DNA of 22,177 nucleotides from Pigoraptor vietnamica (lineage: Eukaryota; Opisthokonta; Filasterea): assembly GCA_943704525.1 (NCBI GenBank), contig CALSCQ010002239.1, forward strand, positions 1 through 22,177. The letters run 5' to 3'. Of the stretch, positions 9,018-18,525 are shown piece after piece. The stretch's first letter is position 1, and every line of letters starts with the position of its first letter. The notes beneath the pieces were generated by a model. It had not been told where the DNA came from, ran no database searches, and was given only the letters and a program-made list of their open reading frames with translations. The position numbers and the translations under genes are program-made.

Positions 9018-10423
9018 ATGCCTCGCCGACGCGGAGAGCGTGACAGCGGGTACAATCCCTACGGCGGCAGTCGTTCGTACTATGGCTCTTGGTACGGCGA
9101 CGGCGGCTCGTCGGCTGCGCGCAAGCCGAAGCACAGCGCTCCGGCGAATGTCGCCACCCACGTCAACTGGTCCGCTGCAGGGGGTTCGCACGGGAGGCAA
9201 GTGTCCGCTGCAAGATCGTGCCACTGACTGCGGACGGTGTGCCGACGGCTGTTCGTCTGCGTAGCCGCCGGTCGGTTCGGCTGATGTTCGGCGTTGTCAC
9301 GTGCGGCGCAGTGTGGGACCCTTCGACTTCAAGGCGGAATACGCGAAGAGTGCTCGGGCAAAGTGTGTTGTGTGCCTAACTGCCATTGAGCAGGGTGCCC
9401 TTCGCCTTGCCACGATGGTGGGTCACTGGATGTGCGGCACGGCGCCGTCAGGCAGTCCGGCCCGCAGTTCGACAGCCCCATGCGTCCAAGCCTGCACGCA
9501 CGGTCACTCCCACCGTCAAGCATGTGCGCTTGGTCACTCCCACTGTCAAACACGTGCGCTTGGTCACTCCCACTGTCAAACATGTGCGCTTGGTCACTCC
9601 CACCGTCAAGCATGTGCGCTTGGTCACTCCCACTGTCTTCTGTCAATCATCCTCACGCCGTCGCCGTTTGCGTCTCTGTCCAATGCGCTTTAGGAGCAAT
9701 CGTCGCAATTCGACGGCAAGGTTCCGCGATGGGCGCGTGAGTGCTGCTGCGCTGACGTGCACTCACGCCACACACACACGCGCGCTTTCATTTGTTTGTT
9801 TGACAATTCTGTTTTGAAATCCTTTGCAGATTTCGTCTGCTTCTTCAAGCAGCTTCTTGCGAAACTCACCGACGCGTCCCAGATTGAAGGTGCAGCCAGT
9901 TTACTGTGCATGTGTCGCCAGTCTTTCCTCTCTCTCTCCCTCTCTCAGAGGCGCATCCACATATCGAAGTTGGCAGCGCAGTGTCTTCGCATTGTGTGGG
10001 TGTCTTTTCGTCGCTCGTGCGCCAACGCAGTGTCTTCGCATGGGTAGGTTTCGGCGAGCTGCGCTGGGACGACCAGAGCGCCGTTCGGCGGAGGATCAGC
10101 GGGGAGCCGGACGAGACGCCCGTTGCGATGGAAATGGAGAGCAAGGCCGACGCACCCGCGCCTGACGCCGTGCCCGCGGACGGCGAAGGGGCTGCGGACC
10201 GCGATGGACACGGGCGAACAGGAGGAGACGGTGCCCGACGGGCCCCCGCCGCTGTCAGTGGAATACGCGACACAGACGAGGGCAAGGCATGTGTCTGTTT
10301 CGTTTGTACGGATGTGGTGTTCCTTGTGTCGTGTGTGCATGCGTGCGGGTGTTCGCGCATTTGGGCAGCCATATTGGTGTGTCAGTCACTGTGGTGCGTG
10401 CGTGTGCGTGCATGCGTCCCGTG

Positions 10424-10506
<83 letters not shown>

Positions 10507-13500
10507 GTGCGCGCGCTTGTGTCTAATGACTGTCGTGCAGCTGCAAGGTGTGCTCTGTCAAGATTGCGAAGGGGGAGATTCGCATCGGTCGCGAGGACAA
10601 GAAAGGTGCGCCGATGCCGCGCAAAGCCACTTGCATGCGACGGGTGCGTTTGTTTGTTGACACCGGCGTGCGTTGGCGCAGGGACCCGCACGGCAATGTC
10701 ATGGTTCCACCGCGACTGCTTTCTCGGCGATGCAGCCACCCACAGCGGACGCCCCTCCGTCTGCGCGGACGACTTTGTCGGGCTCTTCACCCTCCGCGCC
10801 GAAGACCAGACCGCCTTCGGGCCCTCGCGCAAGAGGGATGCGGAGGAGGCCGAGCTGTGCACGTTCGCGATGAAGCGCAAGCAGCGGCGCACGGACGATG
10901 CGCCCACGGACAAGGAGCTCAAGGAGCAGAGCGCGCTGATATGGAAGGTTGGCCCTGTCACGTGCCGTCCCCTTGTCCATTTGGGCGATACCGGTCGCAT
11001 TTCGCAATCGGAACTGTTCTTCGGCGCTCCAGTGCTCACATGTTTGAAGCCCACAAGTGTGCTGTGTTCCTCTTTTTCTTTTTCGCCGCTCCTGAACGCG
11101 GCTCTTGCATCTTACGCGACCACCCGTTGTGGTCATGACGCCCCTCTGACGCACGCAGCTGCGGGATGCCCTGGAGAAGAACGTCACCACCGGCGCCCTC
11201 CGCGAGATACTCGAGATGAACGGGCTGGACTCGCAAGGCGGCGACCCCGTCCTCCTCGAGCGCATGTGCGACGCAATGCTCTTTGGCGTGCCCCTCCGCC
11301 ACGAATGCGGCGGCCGCTTTCGGTGTGTGTCTCCACGTTGCATCTGCGCCGATTGGATTCCCGTGTGTTGAGTGACCGTCCCCTATCATATTCCTCCGTG
11401 TGTGCATGCCACCTTGCGATTACGCGGAATTCTTGCAAGAGCCATTCTGCTGACCGCCCTCTATTGCCGGGCTCCGTGTGTGCGCGCAGGCTCACGCAGC
11501 ACGGCTACACGTGCACGGGACACCTCTCGGCGTGGGCGCGGTGCGACTTCACAACGTCGAAGCCCTTTCGCACGCCTTTTAAGGCACCGGCGAAGCTGAT
11601 AAAGGGCGTCCCTGAGCTGAAGGGCATGGCTTTCGACACGTGCGAACGCCTATTCCCGCCGGCGCCGGCAGCCCCTCTCGCGTACGTTGTGTGTGCGTGT
11701 GCGTGTGTGCAGTGTGTGCTCTGTGTGTGTGTGTGCATGTGCACGCTCCTCACACAAGCATCATCCCCCGCGCAGCCCCGCGGCCGATGTCCCCAAGCCC
11801 CCCACCTCGCGCCTTCCACTCCACAACCCCCTCGACATTTTCACTGCGGTGGTCCTGGGCGACTTTGGTCGACCCGCCTCCGACGTTGCGTCGGATCTCA
11901 AGGCGCTCGGAGCGCGTGTCGCCAACGCGTTTGTCGCAGGCGTGAACCTGTGTGTCGCAGCACCCGAGACGCTTGCTGCACGCACGCACGGCATTGCCGA
12001 GGTGCTCGATGCCCAAGTTCCCGTCGTCACGGACGCGTACGTCGCAGAGGCCATTCGCCTGCACGCAGCGCCGCCGATGGACAAGTACCTGACGTCGTCG
12101 GTGCGGAAGGGGGCAGCGGGCACCCCGTCGAAGGAGTGAGTGCAGCAGCCAATGTTTGCCTTGACTCTGATGCTCTGCGTTCCTCGGTGATCGCTCAACC
12201 GTACCACTTTCGTGTGTTTGCTTGCTTTCGCAGCAAGAACAAGGTCATCGTCAAGGGTCGCGCGGCCGTCGAGCCCGAGTCCGGACTGCAGGAGGAGTAC
12301 CACGTTCTTGACGAAGCAACCGGCCTCTACACGGCGACCCTTAGCCTCGTGGATGTCGGCCAGGGCATGAACTCGTATTACAAGCTGCAGGTGTGCGAGA
12401 TGCGGCAGAGTCAACGCATTTGCGCACTTGATTTGCGCGTCTGTCTCCACTCGTGCGGCAGGGACGGCCTTTCCCTTACCCCTTCTCACTCTCTCTCACG
12501 TTTTTGCTCCCGCAGGTTCTCGAGCACGACAAGCTCGCGCCGCCGTACTACGTTTTTCGCGCGTGGGGTCGCGTGGGAACCGGCATCGGGAACAACAAGT
12601 GCGAGTCGTTTCCCACTCGCGCCGCCGCCATCAAGCACTTCACGGAGCTGTACGAGGAGAAGACGGGCGTCGCGTGGAACCACCGTTACTACAAGTCGAA
12701 GGTCCCCGGCAAGTTCTTCCCGGTCGAGGTCACGTACGACAACGCGCAAGTCGCCCCGGCCCCGGACAAAGTGTCCGACGGAACGGCCGTTGCCTCGAAC
12801 AGTCGCCTGCACCCTGCTGTCCAGGACCTCGTTCGCGTGTTCTTCGACGTGAACGCGATGAATCGGCTCATGCTTGAGTTCGACATCGACGTTAACAAGT
12901 GTCCGCTCGGAAAGCTGGCGGCGTCGCAGATTCGAAGCGCATTTGGAGTGCTGCGGACGCTCGAGACAAGCGTCGGGTGGAACGCGGGGACGCACGCGGA
13001 CGACGAGTGCGTCGACATGACCGTGCCCGGAAACCGCCGGATCGTCGTGGATGCCACCAACCAGTTTTACACGCTCATCCCGCACGAGTTCCCGGGAGGG
13101 GACATGCCGCTGATCGACCGCCCCGGCCGACTGAAGGAGAAGATCCGCATGCTCGAGTCGCTGCGTGAGATGGAGGTCGCCGCAAAGATTATCGAAACGG
13201 ACAAGCGCGAGGTGTGTGCATGTGTGCATGTGTGTGTGTGTGTGTGGGTGGGTGGGTGGAGTGGGTGGGGGCGGGTGTCGAAGTGTGCGTCCGCATTGCA
13301 TCCTACGCACACAACCCGCGAGGTGTGCGCGTCGCATTGGGGCCATGGTCACTGAAAGCCACGCACACAGCAGGACGCCGTGAGACTTTTACGGTTCGGT
13401 TGTTGTTGCTTTGCGCGTGCTTATGTGTACGACTATTGTCTCTGTGCGGCGCAGGACGAGGACGTGCTCGACGGGTACTATCGCCAGCTGTGCACCGACA

Positions 13501-15293
13501 TCAAGCCCATGCCACGTGACACGGCGACGTTCGCCATGATCCAGACATTCGTGTCGAACACGCACGCCAAGACGCACAACTCGTACACGCTCGAGATTGC
13601 CGACGTGGGTTGCGCGCTCTCTTCCGTGTGTGCGTGCGCAGACATGGATTGTTTGGAATCTGGTTCGACCGGCGGCTTGGCGCGTTCTTCAAGCGGTGCA
13701 AAGCTCTTAGTCCCACCCCAATCCACCCCTCCCTCCCTTCCCCTCTCCCCGCAACACTCACTGTACACACACTGTACATTCACTCACGCGCACACACTGT
13801 ACATTCACTCGCACTCACACGCACGCGCACACACGCACCACAATGCCCCATCCCATCATTCTGCAGGCCTTCTACGTTCGCCGCGAGGGCGAGGCAGAGC
13901 GTTTCGAGCCGAAGAAGGCGCTGGGCAACCGCATGTTGCTATGGCATGGTTCGCGCGCGACGAACCACGCGGGCATCATGCGCACGGGCCTTCGCATTGC
14001 CCCGCCCGAGGCACCGTCGGTGGGTCACGTGGACGGCGGAAGTGTTCTGGCCGTTGTTTGTCTTCCGTTGTCCGTTCGCACGAGGTAACAGCGGAATCTG
14101 ACATTCCATTGCGCCCTCCTCGATGCGCAGACCGGGTACATGTTCGGCAAGGGTGCGTTCCGGTGCTCCCGGTTTGCGCGGAGTCCAAATGATCTTGTCG
14201 CTCTTGTGCGCATGATGCAGCCCGTGCTCACATGCCTTCCCTTTGGTCCTAATGCCTTTCACCCACACAACGGCCGGACTCCGGCGCGACAGGCGTGTAC
14301 TTCGCAGGTGGGCTTGGGTCGGTGGCCTCGCACTTCGTCTCATCCACACCCGCCTCGCCACTCATATGTCTAGTTTCAAACGTCCTGTCTCTTTTCGTAT
14401 TTGTTTGTCTGACACACTTTGCCAACCGTGACGCCGCAGACATGGTCTCGAAATCCGCCAACTACTGCCACCCGCAGACGTCGAACAACACGGGATACCT
14501 TCTCCTCGCGGACGTCGCCCTCGGAGAAATGTGAGTGTTATACTCGTGTGGCGACGCGAGTGCACGGTTCTCGTTGGGGTTCGTCATTTGTCAGTGTGTC
14601 AATCGGCGGTTGCAAACCGCACCTTGACTGCACATGCACAATTGTGAGATTTCATAGTAATGGCCTCCCATCCGCATGAGTTTCGCCCCTCGTCCCGTCA
14701 CGTGCCCAGACTGCTGGTCTCTAAGCCTCCTGATGTTTGCAAATGGTGCGGTTGCAGGTACGAGCGAACGTCGAGCGAATTCGTCACGAAGCTGCCGCGG
14801 GGAAAGAGCTGCACGAAGGGTACGCTGTGTGTTGTGCAGGTCGTTTCACGACCGTCAGCAGTGGAGAGCTTTGCATTAATAGGACAGCTGGGTCATTAGT
14901 AGCGCGTGTGCGCGATTGTGTTCTCGCGCGCTTTGGTTAGCCGCATGCGTGCGCATACGTGCGATTGTTGTTCCCTTGAGCTATACGTATGGCGGCTAAT
15001 GAGACATTGCACGTTATCAGGTATCGGCGGGACGCATCCGGACCCCTCCGGCAACATTCCCCTGCCCGACGACCCCGAAGTCATCGTGCCGTGCGGCCCA
15101 GCGACGTCGCACGCTGCGGGCGCTGGGGGCGTGCTGCTCTACAACGAATTCATCGTGTACGACGAGGCGCAGATCAACATTCAGTGAGTTTCTTAGACTG
15201 TCAGTCCGGCGTGTGTTGTGTGTGTGTGTGTGTGTGTGAATGTATGTGTGTGTGTTCGTGTGTGTGTGTGTGTGTGAATGTATGTGTGTGTGT

Positions 15294-15344
<51 letters not shown>

Positions 15345-15527
15345 TGACGTTCGCACGCAGATGCATTGAGTACTCAGTCTGCGTGACCAGTGACTGCTCT
15401 CTGTGTGTATATGTTTGTAATCGAAGCGCAAGCCAAACGTAACATTTTGTCTCAACCGACGTCGTTGTGCGTTTGCAGCTATCTCGTGAAGCTCAAGTTC
15501 AACTACCGCAACAACCAATACTGGTGA
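9018..15527 (+). CDS. PARP1: Poly(ADP-ribose) polymerase, PARP1 type, complete
   Basis: About 21 exons: 9018-9196, 9312-9417, 9694-9736, 9830-9889, 10048-10121, 10222-10286, 10541-10605, 10682-10947, 11159-11322, 11490-11681, 11776-12135, 12234-12390, 12516-13211, 13455-13604, 13867-14019, 14131-14152, 14293-14307, 14440-14530, 14758-14819, 15021-15183, 15479-15527 (TGA); about 1043 residues, the usual PARP1 size. Domains in order: Zn1 ([22 protein letters not shown]), Zn2 ([21 protein letters not shown]), PADR1/Zn3 ([22 protein letters not shown]), BRCT ([13 protein letters not shown]), WGR (FRAWGRVG), regulatory domain ([10 protein letters not shown]), ADP-ribosyltransferase ([35 protein letters not shown]). 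The catalytic His-Tyr-Glu triad is intact (about 886, 920, 1016). It is a nuclear enzyme that senses DNA breaks and makes poly(ADP-ribose) from NAD+. Introns 1 and 6 have GC donors. The junction at 10121/10222 is uncertain: the frame changes and a 100-bp or a 52-bp intron would both fit. Confidence 0.93.
9197..9311 (+). other. GC-AG intron (PARP1 intron 1)
   Basis: The exon ends GGGAG and the intron begins GCAAGT, the consensus for GC donors. Only this site gives phase 2, which joins exon 1 to the Zn1 exon as [18 protein letters not shown]. Nearby GT sites give the wrong phase. Confidence 0.75.
9501..9637. repeat. 30-bp minisatellite, about 4.6 copies
   Basis: Units of 30 bp at 9501-9530, 9531-9560, 9561-9590, 9591-9620 and a partial copy at 9621-9637, each carrying TGGTCACTCCCAC and GTCAA plus CATGTGCGC. 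They differ at one or two positions. The array lies in PARP1 intron 2 (9418-9693) between the two halves of the Zn1 finger. Confidence 0.95.
10287..10540 (+). other. GC-AG intron in PARP1 Zn2
   Basis: The exon encodes VEYATQTRA and ends in AG at 10286; the next exon starts at 10541 with C then TGC AAG GTG TGC. Joining them in phase 2 restores RASCKVC, the first zinc ligands of Zn2. The only donor giving this phase is GC (AG followed by GCATGT). A nearby GT donor at 10291 would have to be joined differently and lose a ligand. Confidence 0.65.
10421..10517. repeat. (TGCG)n then (TG)n microsatellite
   Basis: A GTGC tetranucleotide tract of about ten units passes into a TG tract of about twenty units, within the PARP1 intron that splits Zn2 (10287-10540). 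It lies 20 bp upstream of the acceptor. Confidence 0.95.
13212..13276. repeat. TG/GGTG-rich tract in PARP1 intron
   Basis: TG repeats grading into GGTG and GGGTG repeats, starting directly at the donor of the intron 13212-13454. In transcript sense the donor is part of the repeat. Confidence 0.8.
13763..13840. repeat. CA-rich tract in PARP1 intron
   Basis: CA/CACT-rich tract in the intron 13605-13866, with the 18-bp stretch CACACTGTACATTCACTC present twice (about 13768 and 13795). It lies just upstream of the acceptor of the catalytic-domain exon. Confidence 0.8.
14293..14307 (+). other. PARP1: 15-nt microexon of PARP1 with the catalytic-site tyrosine
   Basis: The bases read GC GTG TAC TTC GCA G between a CAG acceptor and a GTGGGC donor. 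They join the preceding 22-nt exon (TGYMFGKG) to [10 protein letters not shown], giving [17 protein letters not shown], the conserved NAD+-site block of PARPs. Both phases fit exactly. The flanking sequence has no other way to supply this obligatory motif. Confidence 0.88.
15211..15343. repeat. (GT)n composite microsatellite
   Basis: TG tract in the last PARP1 intron (15184-15478), holding two copies of a roughly 38-bp higher-order unit marked by GAATGTATG and GTTCG, followed by a pure TG run of about 45 bp. Confidence 0.93.
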
Positions 15528-15845
15528 TCGGTATCCAGTTCGATGCGACGCAACTCGCCGTCCCTCATCTTTCTCGGACTTTTTTTGTCTTTGGGCACTG
15601 CCGCAGTGTGCCTCCGTCTTCCTTGTCCTTCCTTCAATTCGCTCGCTACCGTTTGCCCTGGCAAATTAATGAAACTGAAGCCCGCTGTTAGCTGGACCGT
15701 GCGCTCAAACGCCGCGCACTAACACATACTTTCAGGAGTTATAGCGCGATACCTCAGCGTACCTCAGCAGCGAGATCTTAGAGATCTTAACAGCCACTAA
15801 GAAGGCGACCTTCGCTAGAAAGAAACGCTCATTACCGCGGCAACG
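15528..15845. other. PARP1 3' flank
   Basis: This should hold the PARP1 3' UTR. It has a T-rich stretch near 15580 and a short direct repeat GAGATCTTA at 15771-15788. No further exon is recognisable and no AATAAA is present. Confidence 0.5.
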
Positions 15846-16085
15846 CACACACACTCGTCGCAGCAGCACAGACACTTAACCCACTCGACGGCGACCGCGG
15901 CCGTTTCGTACGAGAACTGGTACGTCGCAAGCACGTTGATGCCGTGCGCGGCACATTCGGCCGCAAAGCGCTGCGAGAGTGCCGTGGAGTAGTCGTCCAT
16001 TCCGGATAACACGGCGACCGTGTCCCACTCGAAGTGGCCGGAGCACGAGGCGCGCGAGAGGGAGGCCTGTGCAAACACGGCGCGA
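15846..16085 (-). pseudogene. Frame-shifted copy of receptor kinase exon 2 (ANF-domain fragment)
   Basis: About 240 bp match the second exon and nearby intron edges of the receptor kinase gene (5972-6195) almost base for base, in the same orientation. It encodes WDTVAVLSGMDDYS and AHGINVLATYQFSYETAA. Differences include a 4-base CCGG insertion after GAAGTGG (near 16035), which shifts the frame against the upstream residues, and changes at the 3' end of the exon, where GTTGTCGTGTCAG has become GTTAAGTGTCTG. There is no exon 1 or exon 3 beside it, so it cannot make a receptor. It is best read as a recent partial duplicate of host sequence. Confidence 0.88.
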
Positions 16086-16650
16086 AGACAAACAATTCTG
16101 GGCGGCCGGTTCCCGTCCAATGAGGTTTACCATGCCGTCTTAAGCCCCGTTCCGCCTGTGCTTGCGAAACACCCTGCCCAATGTCCAGTGGAGTCCCGTG
16201 TCCCGCGCTGCATGGCAAGCGACAAATTGCAATTTCGCACAAATTTCGGCGCTGTTCGAATCACGTCAAAGTGTTCTTCACACCGGCCGACCTGCGGCGT
16301 TTGGCGGGTGCTTCCAAGGCTGGTCACGGTGCCGGCCGAATGTGCCGGCGTTGCAGCTACGACATCGCCACTGGCGCACTCTCGCAATAGTAGCACAGGC
16401 ACCGACGCCAAGTCATCAGCGACCGGTGCCTCATACCCAGACAGTGACTCACTCACTACGACTGATGCGCAATGTTTGTGTGCATACATCGTCGAGTTTG
16501 CGGGCTGGATGTGATGTGTGCGACGTTGTGGGTTTTTAATCGCCGACGCCATCGACGCAGACCTGAGACCGCCCGGCATCAGCAGCCCACGGGCACTGCA
16601 TTACGTGACGCACGACGCCGGCCGGCAAGGAGCTGGCGGTTGGCCGTAAC

Positions 16651-16682
16651 TGTGAACTGCGTATGCAAATACGCAGTTCACA
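16651..16682. repeat. Perfect 14-bp inverted repeat with 4-base loop
   Basis: TGTGAACTGCGTAT, loop GCAA, then the exact reverse complement. It lies 126-157 nt downstream of the stop codon of the second receptor gene on the minus strand, so it would form a stem-loop in that gene's 3' UTR. In a plus-strand transcript the loop would be a GNRA tetraloop. Confidence 0.9.
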
Positions 16683-16727
16683 AACAACTTCGCGGCCGAA
16701 CTCCGGACGCCGGGGGCAGCTGCACGT

Positions 16728-16749
16728 CAGGGCCATGCGGCATGCCCTG
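16728..16749. repeat. Imperfect inverted repeat
   Basis: CAGGGCCATG and CATGCCCTG flank a 3-base spacer and pair with one bulged base. It is 59-80 nt downstream (minus sense) of the stop codon of the second receptor gene and just upstream of the perfect hairpin. Confidence 0.6.
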
Positions 16750-16807
16750 AGCGCTAACATGGCAAGGTTCGACAGGACGCGCGCCTTCAGCTAATGCGGG
16801 GTGCATG

Positions 16808-18494
16808 TTACGCGTCGCTCAGAATCATAACGTCCTCCTCGACCGGCCCGGGCGCCACGTGCTTGGCGGTGCCACTGCCCACGTCGCAGAGCGTCAAACA
16901 CATGGCCTCAAGCGACTCGCGGATTGAGGTGAACGATGGTCGGACGTCCGCGTGGTGCGCCCAGCAGTCACGTATGAGGCGACTCAGGTGGGTCGGTGTG
17001 TTACTCGGGATGTCCGGGCGCAGATCTGCACCGGTTACCCGGCCGAATTGAAATAAGTCACGATTGACAATGTCCAGTGTACATCATACACACACATTGC
17101 GCACATAGCGAGACGACGCCCACCCCCCGCACACGCACACCGGCGCACCCGCACACACTGCACACATGCACACGCACACGCACACGCACACGCACACGCA
17201 CACGCACACGCGCGCACACACACTCGCGGTCTTTGCGCTCTGACTGAAAATCCGGCACGCGGCGAAAATGCACTACAATAACTGGAGGCACCCACGATGC
17301 ACACGCTCACTCATAACTAAGCACGCGCCGCACAAGTGCCGATGCACACCACAGAGCAGGGGACGGCGACCACACCCCCAAAAAACACACAGCAAAACAG
17401 CACGTCATGCACATTGGAGTGTGATGCCGACACGGACCCACGTACCGTGTGCGGCGACCAACATCATGATGCGTGTGTGCGTGTGGCCGTCCCCAGCGCC
17501 CAGCTCCGCCTCGTACGGTCTTCCGAGAGTGAGGCACTCCCAGAGCACAATACCCATGGCGTAGGTGTCTGTGGCACGGGTGGGCAAGGTGCTCAGATTG
17601 AATAGCAAAGCAGACAACGCGGCTCGCGCAGTGCAGGTGGCGACACATTACAGTCCGCAACGCACAAACCGGCAACAAAATATTAACAACGGCACGCAAC
17701 GGGACGCATGTGACAGCGAATGACGGCTAAACCCACCGCTTTCCGGCGAGCACGGCTCCCCCATGAAGCACTCGGGCGCAATGTACGCGACCGTGCCCAC
17801 GATTCCCTTTGCCTCGCCCTGTCGCTGACCGCCAAGGGAGCGTATGGAGCTCACTCCGAAGTCGGTCACCTTCGCGACGTGGTTGGCATCCAGGAGAATG
17901 TTGTTCGTCTGCAGTCAACAGCGACGCTCAGAACTCTGAGACTGACGCGCGTGCCGCAATCCGCGCGCACGCGGCTTAAGTAAATGGAGAGAAAGGGCAA
18001 CTCCCTGTTTCGCGATCGCCGTCCAAGAATCGTCTGGGCGCCAAAAAACAAGTCACCACAACACACTACCATACCTTGAGATCGCGGTGCCTGCAAAACG
18101 GACGGGTGGTCGTGTGAGGTGTGTGCGAGCGGAGTCATCGTTGATCCACCCCTATCGGCACGGCTCGGTTTTCACACGCGACTGAAACCAGCCACAACCA
18201 CTAGCAAGCAAGCAACACAACGCACGGCGCTGTCAAAAAAGTTAACGCCGTCTTATGCCATTCTGCCAAAAGAGCAAAACACGTGCGACGAACTCACAGT
18301 ATTTGCGGCGAGCTTCGGTGGAGGTATTCCATGCCCGCACACGCATCACTGCACAAGGATGTCACGTTACAACTGCAAGCTCCTCTGTGATCAACCGTAG
18401 CGGAAATGCGCCGCCGCGTATTGACAGTGTACACAACAGCGAACAGGCCGAGCGTGTGAATGTAAATGCTGCTTAGTGTGCGCGCACATATATA

Positions 18495-18525
<31 letters not shown>

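Larger units (their letters stand above)
16086..16807. other. Intergenic region with hairpins, downstream of second receptor gene
   Basis: About 720 bp. The stretch 16105-16166 resembles the upstream flank of the first receptor gene (around 7180-7256). A 69-codon plus-strand frame at 16181-16390 has plausible codon choice (VFFTPADLRRLAGASKAG, MCRRCSYD) but no family I recognise and no visible context, so I do not call it a gene. On the minus strand ATTAAA at 16540-16535 could serve as a polyadenylation signal for the second receptor gene. Two inverted repeats are listed separately. Confidence 0.5.

Noticed and set aside
10606-10681. 34-bp intron from 10648 in PARP1 Zn2
   Set aside because: An earlier donor at 10606 gives a 76-bp intron with the same phase and a better donor, matching the minimum intron size seen elsewhere here.
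10123-12852. 909-codon open frame on the plus strand
   Set aside because: It runs through at least five PARP1 introns, changes from PARP1-like to repeat-coded Cys/Val stretches and back, and leaves the BRCT and WGR frame. It is open because introns are GC-rich and stop-poor.
16181-16390. 69-codon plus-strand frame with CRRC motif
   Set aside because: Codon use is plausible but there is no recognised family, no partner exon and no conserved context.
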